Shown here in pieces: positions 53,213-62,556 of a stretch of 64,000 nucleotides of DNA. How positions within the stretch are numbered: position 1 is the stretch's first letter; each line of letters starts with the position of its first letter. This stretch comes from an uncultured Verrucomicrobiales bacterium. Lineage in GTDB: Bacteria; Verrucomicrobiota; Verrucomicrobiia; Verrucomicrobiales; Akkermansiaceae. The notes beneath the pieces are model-generated. The model made no database searches. It was given only the letters and a program-made list of their open reading frames with translations, and was not told where the DNA came from. The stretch spans positions 1-64,000 of the forward strand of contig CALDZJ010000013.1 in the NCBI GenBank assembly GCA_937944055.1. Direction: 5' to 3'. A program made the position numbers and the translations under genes.

Positions 53213-54388
53213 TCAGTTCGTCATTGCCATGATGGCACCAGCCCCCGAGAGGAGCACTAAAAAAAGAGCCACACCTCCCACCGCAATGTCTCTTTTTAAA
53301 ATCACCGGGCGGTGAGGAGAAGCCGACTTTGGGAAAACCAAAAGAGCATAAAGCCCACCCGTCACCAAGCCACCAAAGTGCGCAGCATTATCAATAAAGC
53401 GAAACCCCAGAAAACCAATCACCACCAAAGAGAATAAGATTCCCAAAAGGCGGCGGCGCGCCGAACGTGGCACCAAGGGCCGATGCAAGGTCTCAAAGAC
53501 CAAGATAAACCCAAGAAAACCGCAGACCACCCCAGACACCCCCACAGAAGTCTGCTCCGGCATCCAAGAAATACTAGCCCACCCCGCTCCAATGATGCTT
53601 AGGAAAAAAACCGCCGCCAGATGAGGCCACCTTGCCAAGATCTCAAGCCGCCGCGCCAAATACCAAAGAGCGCTCGCATTCAGAATAAAATGAATGACAT
53701 TCCCATGCAGAAATGCCGCCGTAAAAAGTCGCCAAGACTCGCCCAAGGCATATCTCGGCTTCACCAAACCCGCATCCATAATGCCCAGACCGGGACTGAA
53801 AAATTGCGTGAGCCCCACCAAACTTATCAAGCTTAAGAGGAGCACCGTAAGTAAGCTTCCTTGCGCCCCCATCCATAGATCGAAGCGCGCTTCTGGAATC
53901 TCACCCCGCATCCGCTCCCCATCAAAATGAGGCAGCGCCTTCCTAATCTTATGACTCTCCCACCAGGGCCGCGCCGTAAAGTATAGGAAGCCAAAAGCCG
54001 CCATCACCAAGAAGTGAATGCCCAAAAACCCAAAAGGCCGCCCTCCTTGGCAATAAGCATACATGGCATAGGCTAAAAGTAAGCCCGTCAGCGGTAGCGT
54101 CCGCCTCGCCTCCGCCTCATCTTCCTCCGCAAAAATAATCCGTCGCTTTTTTAAAACCGCGAACATTTCTGGCTCCTCCTCAGGAGCAAGTAAGCGGGGA
54201 TGTTCTGGCACCCAGATCCACGCGAGCCGCCCTTTCCCAGTTTGTAAGTATGACTTCAGCTCATCAAAAGTGTCAAATCCCACCTGCTTTCCCGCCTCAT
54301 CCTGCGAGCCGAAAGGAGCAGATTCCGGCTTCAGCGGGAACGCCTCTTCGCGTGCCCAAGCTGGTAAACCTGGTGCACTCATCGCCAT
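53213..54388 (-). CDS. Rhomboid family intramembrane serine protease
   Basis: 'FTAAFLHGNVIHFILNASALW', 'TSVGVSGVVCGFLG' (GxSG), 'DNAAHFGGLVTG'. Confidence 0.9.
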   Translation of the reverse strand: MAMSAPGLPAWAREEAFPLKPESAPFGSQDEAGKQVGFDTFDELKSYLQTGKGRLAWIWVPEHPRLLAPEEEPEMFAVLKKRRIIFAEEDEAEARRTLPLTGLLLAYAMYAYCQGGRPFGFLGIHFLVMAAFGFLYFTARPWWESHKIRKALPHFDGERMRGEIPEARFDLWMGAQGSLLTVLLLSLISLVGLTQFFSPGLGIMDAGLVKPRYALGESWRLFTAAFLHGNVIHFILNASALWYLARRLEILARWPHLAAVFFLSIIGAGWASISWMPEQTSVGVSGVVCGFLGFILVFETLHRPLVPRSARRRLLGILFSLVVIGFLGFRFIDNAAHFGGLVTGGLYALLVFPKSASPHRPVILKRDIAVGGVALFLVLLSGAGAIMAMTN

Positions 54389-54414
54389 GAAATCGCCCTA
54401 AAAAAAGGCTCGCT

Positions 54415-54903
54415 TTATTGACCCGCCGGAGACTCCTCCACAGGAGCCGCCTCCCCCACTTCTTCAACTGCCTCCACAGCATCCACCGCATCCGCTGCCT
54501 CTTGCTCCACCGCATCCGCCACCGCGGCCGCAGCATCTTCTGGAGAAATACTCTCAGAAGTAGACTCAGCCATCTCATCCATCACCACCTTTGCCGGAGC
54601 CTCAGTAGGCGCCTGAGCAGTCGAGCCACCATCAGAGGCGAAGTTCTTTCCCTCAATCGAGTTCTTTTTTCCCATCAAGATCGCCAAAACGAGCGAAAAG
54701 ACAAAGAAGAGCGTCCCAAGATAAACTGTTCCTTTTTGGAGAACATCCGTCGTGCGAGCCCCCCAAGCAGCATCAGTCATACCTGAACCAAAAGCGGCAC
54801 CTAGACCCTCTTGCTTAGGACGCTGCATGAGGATCACAAGAATCAACAAAAGGCTCACGACGATGTGAGCGATGACCACGAGAGTGATTGAAATATCGAG
54901 CAT
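54415..54903 (-). CDS. secG: Preprotein translocase subunit SecG with long acidic tail
   Basis: 'LLLILVILMQRPKQEGLGAAFGSG' SecG core; Ala/Glu/Asp-rich C-terminus. Confidence 0.9.
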   Translation of the reverse strand: MLDISITLVVIAHIVVSLLLILVILMQRPKQEGLGAAFGSGMTDAAWGARTTDVLQKGTVYLGTLFFVFSLVLAILMGKKNSIEGKNFASDGGSTAQAPTEAPAKVVMDEMAESTSESISPEDAAAAVADAVEQEAADAVDAVEAVEEVGEAAPVEESPAGQ

Positions 54904-54953
54904 TGGAAGAGCGGGACTCTAGTGGCTGCGGGCAACTTGTAAAGAGGGAGTTT

Positions 54954-54980
54954 TTGACAATTAGCTAGATTAATTATAAA
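54954..54980 (+). promoter_or_regulatory. Candidate sigma70-type promoter
   Basis: TTGACA-15 nt-TATAAA in an AT-rich intergenic stretch upstream of 55021; the spacer is short. Confidence 0.35.
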
Positions 54981-55020
54981 GAAACCTTGAGCATCCACCT
55001 CCCCTCCCCCCGTTTTAAAA

Positions 55021-55632
55021 TTGATGTCTTCAGAGCACCCCATCCTCTCCTCTAAACTCTTCCGCCGAGGCGTGCATGACTGCCCACTCTGCGCAACCGA
55101 GCTAGCAAGCGCAGCCCCCGCCTGCTCGCGCTGCGGCTGCAAGCTGGAAAAGCTCGATAAAATCCTTGGTCTAGAAGGCCCTCACTTAAAAGCCGTCATG
55201 GACCTCACGCAGCTTCTCGGCGGAAAAAATGAAGCGATCCAAAAACAGATCTCCCTCATTGAGCGCCAATTCCCCCAACTCGCACTCCATAGCTGCATCG
55301 CCCCTTGCCCAGACGGAGTTCAGCCCACAGCCCTCGCTTGGTGGATGCTCAATCGCGGACAAAATCTTTCCCATCCCACCTGGGCCGGCCTTCTCTTGAT
55401 CGATCTCAAATCCTCCCAAGTCACCTTCCAAATGGGATACGATTTATCGACTTTCATCAATCGCCAAAAACTCGAAGCCCTCCTCTCCGAATGTGGCGAC
55501 TGGTTTAGCCTTGGAGACTACGCCGGAGGAATCGTCAACTTCTTTCAGGAATTCCACACACTCCTCAAGCGCTCCCATCGACACGCCTTGGAGACAGAAA
55601 AAATGACCTTCAAAACCCTCAACCGAGCATGA
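55021..55632 (+). CDS. Zinc-ribbon protein with TPM-like region
   Basis: 'CPLCATELASAAPACSRCGCKLEKLDK' double CxxC; 'WAGLLLIDLKSSQVTFQMGYDLSTFI'. Confidence 0.55.
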   Translation: MMSSEHPILSSKLFRRGVHDCPLCATELASAAPACSRCGCKLEKLDKILGLEGPHLKAVMDLTQLLGGKNEAIQKQISLIERQFPQLALHSCIAPCPDGVQPTALAWWMLNRGQNLSHPTWAGLLLIDLKSSQVTFQMGYDLSTFINRQKLEALLSECGDWFSLGDYAGGIVNFFQEFHTLLKRSHRHALETEKMTFKTLNRA

Positions 55633-56363
55633 GAATTTCACTCATTTTTTTCACACTCCTCATGGGCCTGCTTTCCCTCCCAGCGAGAGAGCGCCCCCTC
55701 TCATTCGTCTCTGATCCTAGTTTTATGCTCCCGGAAGAGACCCGCGAGTCATTGGACTTATTTCTGAGAACTCGCAGTCACAAGACGCAAAGCGAAATCT
55801 TCCTACTTCTGGAACCACTTCCTGAGGCAACAGCTGATGAATCCAAAGCAATCCTCAAAGACTTAGGCCATTCATGGTCCGAGAAAAATTGGGCGATCAT
55901 CGCTTACCGGCCCGGACAGATTAATCCACCTCTCATCGTCGCCGGAGGACCTCTTTTTAAAGAAGTGAACCCCAGCGCATGGGAGAAAGAAATCACCACC
56001 TTGCAGGACCTCTCACTCCAATCATGGCAAAACACTCCAGACATCGATTTTCTTGCCAGAAAACTCTCTGACTCACTTGTCTTTTTTAGCCAATTTAAGA
56101 GCGCCACCATTCAATCGCTCACCAAAAACCGTAATGAAGAATTCCGTAAAAAATACCGCTCTCATAAATCAAAAAAAGCCCTCATCCTCACCATTTCTAC
56201 CCTCTCTCTACTCGCCCTCGGCCTCCTCTGCTTCTTGTCACGAAAGGCCTATCTCGCTAAACGAAAAATGTTTTTCCCTGAAACCAATTGGACCTCTCGC
56301 CTCGGCGCTCCACACTCTGGTGGCTCCGCCGCTGCACAACGCTTCACTCCGCCAAGCGAATGA
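55629..56363 (+). CDS. Secreted TPM-like membrane protein
   Basis: Signal peptide, TPM-like N-domain, C-terminal TM helix; ATGA overlap with the upstream CDS. Confidence 0.5.
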   Translation: MRISLIFFTLLMGLLSLPARERPLSFVSDPSFMLPEETRESLDLFLRTRSHKTQSEIFLLLEPLPEATADESKAILKDLGHSWSEKNWAIIAYRPGQINPPLIVAGGPLFKEVNPSAWEKEITTLQDLSLQSWQNTPDIDFLARKLSDSLVFFSQFKSATIQSLTKNRNEEFRKKYRSHKSKKALILTISTLSLLALGLLCFLSRKAYLAKRKMFFPETNWTSRLGAPHSGGSAAAQRFTPPSE

Positions 56364-57085
56364 AATTCAGCCTCATCTTTCTCCTCCTCGCACTCACCTC
56401 CTGCTCCAAAAAAGAAGCTGAGAGCGAGCGCACCGCCCATTCTGAACCCGCTTGGGATGCCAGCTTCTTCTCCCCTAAAACGGGAGAAATCTTATCCTAC
56501 CGCGAAACGATCGAATCGATCTCTCCTCAAAAAAACCTCCCCATCTCGCCAGATCAGATCCGTAAAAGAGTCCTCAAGCGTCGCCAAGTTTACGATGGAA
56601 GCGAACTCATCGAGGGAAAAACACTTCACCGTTACTCGATCTATCATGATGGATCTTTTACCGAGGGTTTCCTCTTTCACTGGGTGAACGGATTCCTCTA
56701 CGTCGTAGGCTCCTTTACCGAAGATCAAAAAATCACCTTTGCCAATCCGCCCATTCCCATCGCTCACCTCAATATGATCGCGGGCACCTACTGGCACTGG
56801 CCTCCGCAAGCCCCAGCCGGAAGTGGATCTCGCCACATTGGCCTAGAACAAATCACCGTCCCTGCTGGGACCTTTGACGCCTACAAGGTCAGCATCCGTA
56901 AAAACACCCAAGGCAAAATCACCCTGCGAGAATACTGGTTCGCCCCCAAAATCGGCATCGTAAAGGAACAAAACCGGATCTACTCCAGCGGCCATCTCCG
57001 GGTCATCAACACCATCGAGCTCAGCGACCGCTCCACCTCAGACACCTCAGACACCTCAGAAGAGGCCCCTAGTGAATCGACTTAA
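56360..57085 (+). CDS. Lipoprotein of unknown function
   Basis: MKFSLIFLLLALTSCSKK lipobox; ATGA overlap with the upstream CDS. Confidence 0.7.
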   Translation: MKFSLIFLLLALTSCSKKEAESERTAHSEPAWDASFFSPKTGEILSYRETIESISPQKNLPISPDQIRKRVLKRRQVYDGSELIEGKTLHRYSIYHDGSFTEGFLFHWVNGFLYVVGSFTEDQKITFANPPIPIAHLNMIAGTYWHWPPQAPAGSGSRHIGLEQITVPAGTFDAYKVSIRKNTQGKITLREYWFAPKIGIVKEQNRIYSSGHLRVINTIELSDRSTSDTSDTSEEAPSEST

Positions 57086-57416
57086 TAATCTCGTTCTTCA
57101 CATTGAGAACATGGCGCAGAGGAGTGATCGGCTCTTCAGAAATCCCAAAAGCCATGATCGTCACGCACTCGCCTTTTTTAATCACATGGGCGGCTCCACC
57201 ATTCATAATAATATGGCCCGTCCCAGGATCTCCCGCCTGCACGTAAGTCTCTAAACGCCCGCCCGCCGTCATCGAAGTCACCAGAACCTTCTCACCTTCC
57301 CAAAGCCCAGCTGCCTCCATCAAATCAGAAGGGATTTCAATGCTCCCTTCGTAGTCGATATCAGCCTGCATGATAATCGCTCGATGAAGTTTCGACTTAA
57401 GTTGAATGCGCTGCAT
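57069..57416 (-). CDS. panD: Aspartate 1-decarboxylase
   Basis: 'LKSKLHRAIIMQADIDYEGSIEI'; 'NGGAAHVIKKGECVTIMAFG'. Confidence 0.92.
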   Translation of the reverse strand: MQRIQLKSKLHRAIIMQADIDYEGSIEIPSDLMEAAGLWEGEKVLVTSMTAGGRLETYVQAGDPGTGHIIMNGGAAHVIKKGECVTIMAFGISEEPITPLRHVLNVKNEIIKSIH

Positions 57417-57535
57417 CCAGAAACAAAATGAAGAATGCCCGCCGCGGTCAAGCGATGAATCATTGTCCTAAATCCAGCCACCCAAAACCCGAGCATTGAA
57501 AATGCCCTCCACCCCACCTACCCTTAAGGAAGCTT

Positions 57536-58591
57536 ATGAAAATTTTTCTCATTTGGGTTCTCTCCTTGGCAGCACCTCTGCTGCCTGCTCAAGAAGTAGA
57601 AGAACCCGCCATCCCAGCAGCAGCCGTTCAGAAAGCACTGGAATGGATGCTCAAGCCAGACCCAAAGGAACGCGCCGCCGCCTACCGCACCTTCCAACTC
57701 TTCGGCGACGAAGGCAGCAGGATCTACCGCAACACCCTCGAAAAAGCTCTCGAACTCCATGCCAAAAAAATCGGCACCCTTCTCGAGAACGAACGCCTTA
57801 ACCCGTTCTCCGAGCTCCCCTCCCTCATCGAGGAACTCCAAGCCGAGCGTGAAAGGATTTACGCCCTCATCCTCACCGACTTCCAAAAAGAGCCCAGTAA
57901 AGTCCGCATGCTTCGGAATGAAGTCGATGCACTGAGCAAGCTGAACAAAAATATCCGGACCATCGCCTCTAAAGACTCAGCCCCACTAGAACGTTCCATA
58001 AAAACCAGCGCCACCGCCCTCTCAGAAGTCCTGCGCGAAATCAGCATCATTGATGAAGACGGAACAAAAGAAGCCGCATTCAATTTCGAGGACTCCCTGC
58101 ACGCAGTTCATGAAGGCCAGATCTACCTTAAAATCCACCACTCCATCCGCCTCATTCAAGCAGAAATCAGCGCACTTACCTTGGCCCATACCACCAATGA
58201 AACTGCCGCTTGGCCCATGAAGTCACAGCGCCACTTCGCTCGGCACCTGAACACCTTCCGCTCGCTCTTCGCCCTCACCCCCCTCCGTCTCGAGGAAAAA
58301 CTCTCTGAGGCCTCGCGAGATCACTCCCAAGATATGGCATCACTCGGCTTCTTCGCCCACACCTCACCAGTCAAAAATAAAAGATCACCCGCCGACCGCG
58401 CTCGCCTCGCCGGCTTCCAATACCGCTGGACAGGCGAGAACATTTACGTCGGCTCCAGCTCACCCATCGCCGCTTATGATGCTTGGTTCGCCTCAGATGG
58501 TCACCGCTTTATCATGTTTGCCAAACAGCCGAATCTCCTCGGGATCGGCCTCGCCGGAAAGCACTGGACCATGATGACGGGACGCGACTAA
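57536..58591 (+). CDS. Secreted CAP (SCP/PR1-like) domain protein
   Basis: 'LSEASRDHSQDMASLGFFAHTSP', 'WTGENIYVGSSSPIAAYDAWFASDGHR'. Confidence 0.8.
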   Translation: MKIFLIWVLSLAAPLLPAQEVEEPAIPAAAVQKALEWMLKPDPKERAAAYRTFQLFGDEGSRIYRNTLEKALELHAKKIGTLLENERLNPFSELPSLIEELQAERERIYALILTDFQKEPSKVRMLRNEVDALSKLNKNIRTIASKDSAPLERSIKTSATALSEVLREISIIDEDGTKEAAFNFEDSLHAVHEGQIYLKIHHSIRLIQAEISALTLAHTTNETAAWPMKSQRHFARHLNTFRSLFALTPLRLEEKLSEASRDHSQDMASLGFFAHTSPVKNKRSPADRARLAGFQYRWTGENIYVGSSSPIAAYDAWFASDGHRFIMFAKQPNLLGIGLAGKHWTMMTGRD

Positions 58592-58626
58592 GCTCCCCAC
58601 TCAACGGAAATTTCTATCTATTTTAA

Positions 58627-59334
58627 ATGAGTATTGAACAACGGCTGAACTACCAATTTAAGAGTAAGACCCTCTTGAAAGAAGCCCTTTCTCACCCCAG
58701 CCTCTCATCCGAGATTCGGCCCGCTCCACCTGATAACCAACGGATGGAATACCTCGGCGATGCCGTGCTAGAACTCTCCATCAGCACCCACCTTTACCAC
58801 CGCTTCCCAAAAATCAAGGAAGGCCTCCTCACCAAGTTGCGGGCCTCCCTTGTTTCAAAACCCACCCTCGCCGCCGCCGCTCGGAAAGTAAAACTCGGGC
58901 AAGAACTCTTCCTCAGCAGTGGTGAGGAAAGCAGCGGAGGACGCGAGCGTGATTCAAATCTCGCCGATGCCTTCGAGTCCATCGTTGGAGCCGTCTACCT
59001 AGACTCCGGTCTAGAAGCGGCCGGCACCGTCATCCTCCATCTTCTCAGCAGCGAGATCGACTCCCTAGACCCGACCAAGGCTGAAGGAAATAGCAAAGGA
59101 ACCCTGCAAGAAATCCTCCAAAAAATCAGCCCTACATCACCAGACTACCAAGTGATTAATGAAGAAGGGCCACCGCACGCGCGCACCTACACCTGCCTCG
59201 TCACTTGGCAAGATCAAGCGCTCGGCCAAGGCTCCGGACCCAATAAAAAATCTGCCGAAACTGCCGCAGCCCGCGCCGCCCTCCAAGCGAAGCTCTGGAC
59301 CTCACACACCCCAGCCACCCCACCCACTCAATAA
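58627..59334 (+). CDS. rnc: Ribonuclease III
   Basis: 'NQRMEYLGDAVLELSIS', 'DSNLADAFESIVGAVYLDSG', C-terminal dsRBD. Confidence 0.95.
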   Translation: MSIEQRLNYQFKSKTLLKEALSHPSLSSEIRPAPPDNQRMEYLGDAVLELSISTHLYHRFPKIKEGLLTKLRASLVSKPTLAAAARKVKLGQELFLSSGEESSGGRERDSNLADAFESIVGAVYLDSGLEAAGTVILHLLSSEIDSLDPTKAEGNSKGTLQEILQKISPTSPDYQVINEEGPPHARTYTCLVTWQDQALGQGSGPNKKSAETAAARAALQAKLWTSHTPATPPTQ

Positions 59335-59336
59335 GT

Positions 59337-60107
59337 TCACCTCAGCCGGATCTCACTGGCCTGCGAAATCACCTCCAGCCCCGTCGCAGTTCTCAAAAGA
59401 AGTTCTCCTCGGGGTGAAACCCCCTCCACAGTCCCGCACTTCGTGACCCCTCCCGCCTCAAGCCGCACTTCCCTCCCCGTTAAAACACAGCGGTCCGACC
59501 ACCGCGCTAAAAGATCATGAAAGCCCTCAGAGATTTGAGCCAAGCGTAAGTCCAGCCTTCCTAAACAGGAAATTAAAACCTCCTCCCGCGAGACCCGCGC
59601 ACCTCCCTCAAGCAGCAAGGATGTCGCCGGATGCGCCAAGTCACTCGGGAAATCGCTGACATTGATATTCACCCCCACTCCCACCACTAAAAACCCCGCT
59701 TCAACCTCGGCCTCCACCAAAATTCCAGAAATTTTACGCCCCCCGACCCACACATCATTCGGCCACTTCATACCAGCCGCAACCCCGAAGCCCTCTAAAG
59801 CCTCCGCCACTGCCAAACCCGCCGCGAGTGCCGCGCGCGACCAAAGCCCCGCCACCTCTGAGGGCCGCACAATCAAAGAAAAAGCCAGCCCCTCGCCCGG
59901 TGGACAAGCCCACGCCTGTCCCCGCCGCCCTCGCCCCGCAGTCTGCCGTTCCGTCAAAATCACAGCGCGATCACCCACCCCTTTCTGCCCCAAACGCCGC
60001 GCCTCATCATTCGTCGAGCCGCACTCCTCCAGAAAAATCACCCGCTCCGCCCACTCTGGCGAGAGCTCCCGCAAGATCGCCCCATCCCACTCCTCCTCAG
60101 GCCTCAT
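59337..60107 (-). CDS. birA: Biotin--[acetyl-CoA-carboxylase] ligase
   Basis: 'ECGSTNDEARRL', 'TERQTAGRGRRGQAW', 'KWPNDVWVGGRKISGILVE'. Confidence 0.92.
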   Translation of the reverse strand: MRPEEEWDGAILRELSPEWAERVIFLEECGSTNDEARRLGQKGVGDRAVILTERQTAGRGRRGQAWACPPGEGLAFSLIVRPSEVAGLWSRAALAAGLAVAEALEGFGVAAGMKWPNDVWVGGRKISGILVEAEVEAGFLVVGVGVNINVSDFPSDLAHPATSLLLEGGARVSREEVLISCLGRLDLRLAQISEGFHDLLARWSDRCVLTGREVRLEAGGVTKCGTVEGVSPRGELLLRTATGLEVISQASEIRLR

Positions 60108-60108
60108 T

Positions 60109-61023
60109 TTAAAGCTCTAAAAACTCTAATGAAATGTCCAAAGCGACCGCCGAATGCGTCAGCGCACCCACTGAGATGAAGTCCACCCCCGTCTTCGCAA
60201 TCTCCGCCACCGTGCTCAAATTCACCCCGCCACTCGCTTCTAACATCGGCCCATTTTCACCGCGTTCACCCCTCATCGCCACCGCCTCACGCAGAGCTGC
60301 ATTGTCCATATTATCCAGCAAAATATAGTCCACCCCCTCCAACTTTAAAAAGGCCTCAACCTGATCAAGCCGATCCGCCTCCAGCTCAATCTCTACACCC
60401 GGCTGCTCCCGGCGCAAACGCTCGATCGCCTCCCTTAAAGCCTCGATCCCTCCTTCCGCAACCAGATGATTATCTTTCACCATCGCCCGATCATAGAGCC
60501 CCATCCGGTGATTCGTCCCCCCGCCTGCCAGCACAGCCCCTTTTTCTAAAGCTCGCCAACCCGGAGTCGTCTTCCGCGGATCTAAAATCCGCGCCCCAGT
60601 CCCCTCCACCAAGTTCACAAACTCCCGCGTCTTGGTGGCGATCCCAGAAAGCCGCTGCATGAAATTTAAAGCCACCCGCTCCGCCGTCAGAAGGGAACGC
60701 GCCTTACCGCGCAACTCCATCACATAAGTCCGCTTCCTCACTTCCGTCCCACTCTCATGCAGCACCTCCACACGCGTCTCCCCATCCACTCGCCGGAAGA
60801 CCTCTTCCGCGATCTCCACTCCCGCGACGACCCCATCCGCCTTTACGATCACCTTACCCACAGCCTCACGATCCTCCGGCACAAAGTAATTTGAAGTCAC
60901 ATCACCCGGGCCGATGTCCTCGGCTAACGCTAAATCGATCAAAGTAGAAGTCGTCTCGTTCACCCCAGAAAGATAGAGCCCCCCAGCCCCAGAGGCGAGG
61001 AGCTTTTCCACAAGTAGCCCCAT
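60109..61023 (-). CDS. nadC: Nicotinate-nucleotide pyrophosphorylase (carboxylating)
   Basis: 'LAEDIGPGDVTSNYFV', 'RILDPRKTTPGWRALEKGAVLAGGGTNHRMGLYD'. Start may be the GTG at about 60963. Confidence 0.93.
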   Translation of the reverse strand: MGLLVEKLLASGAGGLYLSGVNETTSTLIDLALAEDIGPGDVTSNYFVPEDREAVGKVIVKADGVVAGVEIAEEVFRRVDGETRVEVLHESGTEVRKRTYVMELRGKARSLLTAERVALNFMQRLSGIATKTREFVNLVEGTGARILDPRKTTPGWRALEKGAVLAGGGTNHRMGLYDRAMVKDNHLVAEGGIEALREAIERLRREQPGVEIELEADRLDQVEAFLKLEGVDYILLDNMDNAALREAVAMRGERGENGPMLEASGGVNLSTVAEIAKTGVDFISVGALTHSAVALDISLEFLEL

Positions 61024-61089
61024 TCGTAATCATTCATTTCCCGGCTGGCATCCTCCCTCATTCGAGGCAGAATACCCCCACCCAAGCCC

Positions 61090-62505
61090 ATGTCTCTCCC
61101 CTCGTCAAAGCACACCCTCCTTCTCTGGCTCAGACACCTGCTCGGACTAAACCTCCTCCTCACCCTCCCCTCCTGCCTCTCCATCGCAGGCCCCCCTCAA
61201 GCCGCCGCCACCGCCACCATCAGCGGACCGGAAGCCTTCGCCACCGCACGCTCCGGACAGCATCAAAAGATCTCCACCGGCTGGCTGCGCGAATTCCGAG
61301 ACCCCCGTATGAGTAAACTTGTCAACGAGGCCCTCCTCCACAACCAAAGCCTCAAGGCAGCCGCCCACCGTCTCCGCGCCGCCAAGCAAGGCACCATTAT
61401 CGGGCGCGCCGCCCGCCTTCCCTCCCTCACCGCCTCCACCAGCTACCGCGAAACAGATGGCCGTAATACCCCCTCCAGCGAGAACTACTCCATTTCCTTA
61501 AACGCCTCATGGGAAGCTGATCTCTGGGGCCGCTTGCGCAATCTCGACCTCTCCTCACAGGGCGACTACGCCGCCTCGGTAGCTGACTTCCGTGCCGCCC
61601 GCCTCTCCCTCGCCGCCAATACTGCCCAAGCATGGTGCAACCTCATCACCGCAGAACAACAACTCGCCCTCGCTCAAAAAACCGTCGACTCCTATCAACA
61701 AGCCCTCCCCGTCGTCGAGCGCCGATACCGGGCCAATACTCTCCGCGCCGTTGACGTGCAATTCGCCCGCAACAACGTCGCCTCTGCCGAGCGCTCCCTC
61801 CGCGGCCGCCAACTCGATCGTGACAATGCCGCACGCAATCTCGAAATCTTCCTCGGCCGCTACCCCTCAGCCTCCGTCGCCTCCTCCCTAGACCTCCCCC
61901 ACCTCGCCGAAAAAATCCCCGTAGGCCTCCCAGCGCAACTCATCGAGCGCCGTCCAGACCTCGTCGCCGCCCGCGCCGCCCTCTTCGCCTCCGCACAAAA
62001 TGCCGAAGCCGCGCGCAAGAGCCTCCTCCCCTCACTCCAACTCACCGGCAGCGCCTCCAACAACACCGACACCTTCCGCCGCATTCTAGATCCCAACTTC
62101 CTCATCTACTCCGTCGCCGCCTCCCTCGCCCAAACCATCTATCAAGGCGGCACTCTCAACGCCCGCACCCAAGCCTCCCTTGATCAAAACCGCGCCCTCA
62201 TCCAAGACTACGCTAGCACCGCCCTCGCCGCCTTCCGAGAAGTCGAAGCAGCCCTCGCCGCAGACCGCTCCCTCCGTGAACAACAAGTCTTCCTCGAAAA
62301 AGAAGCAAAACAGACAAAACTCGCCGAAAAACGCGCCCTCTCAGACATCACTCTCGGCATCGATGGCGCCTCCTTTCTCGAGTACCTCGAAGCCCAGCGC
62401 CGCTCAGAAAATGCCGGCATCTCACTCATTCAGCTCAAAAACCTCCGCCTCCAAAACCGCATCGACCTCCACCTCGCCCTCGGCGGAGACTACACCACAA
62501 AATAA
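61090..62505 (+). CDS. Efflux transporter outer membrane factor (NodT/TolC-like lipoprotein)
   Basis: 'WWLREFRDP'-like motif, 'LNASWEADLWGRLRNL', 'IERRPDLVAARAALFASAQNAEAARKSLLPSLQLTGSAS'. Confidence 0.9.
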   Translation: MSLPSSKHTLLLWLRHLLGLNLLLTLPSCLSIAGPPQAAATATISGPEAFATARSGQHQKISTGWLREFRDPRMSKLVNEALLHNQSLKAAAHRLRAAKQGTIIGRAARLPSLTASTSYRETDGRNTPSSENYSISLNASWEADLWGRLRNLDLSSQGDYAASVADFRAARLSLAANTAQAWCNLITAEQQLALAQKTVDSYQQALPVVERRYRANTLRAVDVQFARNNVASAERSLRGRQLDRDNAARNLEIFLGRYPSASVASSLDLPHLAEKIPVGLPAQLIERRPDLVAARAALFASAQNAEAARKSLLPSLQLTGSASNNTDTFRRILDPNFLIYSVAASLAQTIYQGGTLNARTQASLDQNRALIQDYASTALAAFREVEAALAADRSLREQQVFLEKEAKQTKLAEKRALSDITLGIDGASFLEYLEAQRRSENAGISLIQLKNLRLQNRIDLHLALGGDYTTK

Positions 62506-62508
62506 AAA

Positions 62509-62536
62509 AACAGGGCTTGACGAAAACCACCCTGTT
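62509..62536 (+). repeat. Inverted repeat AACAGGG-14 nt-CCCTGTT
   Basis: Perfect 7-bp arms. Confidence 0.8.
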
Positions 62537-62555
62537 AACGCAAATTAATTGCGTT
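62537..62555. promoter_or_regulatory. 19-bp palindrome AACGCAA-ATTAA-TTGCGTT abutting the start codon; candidate operator
   Basis: Perfect 7-bp arms with 5-nt spacer; ends 1 nt before the ATG at 62557. Confidence 0.6.
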
Positions 62556-62556
62556 T

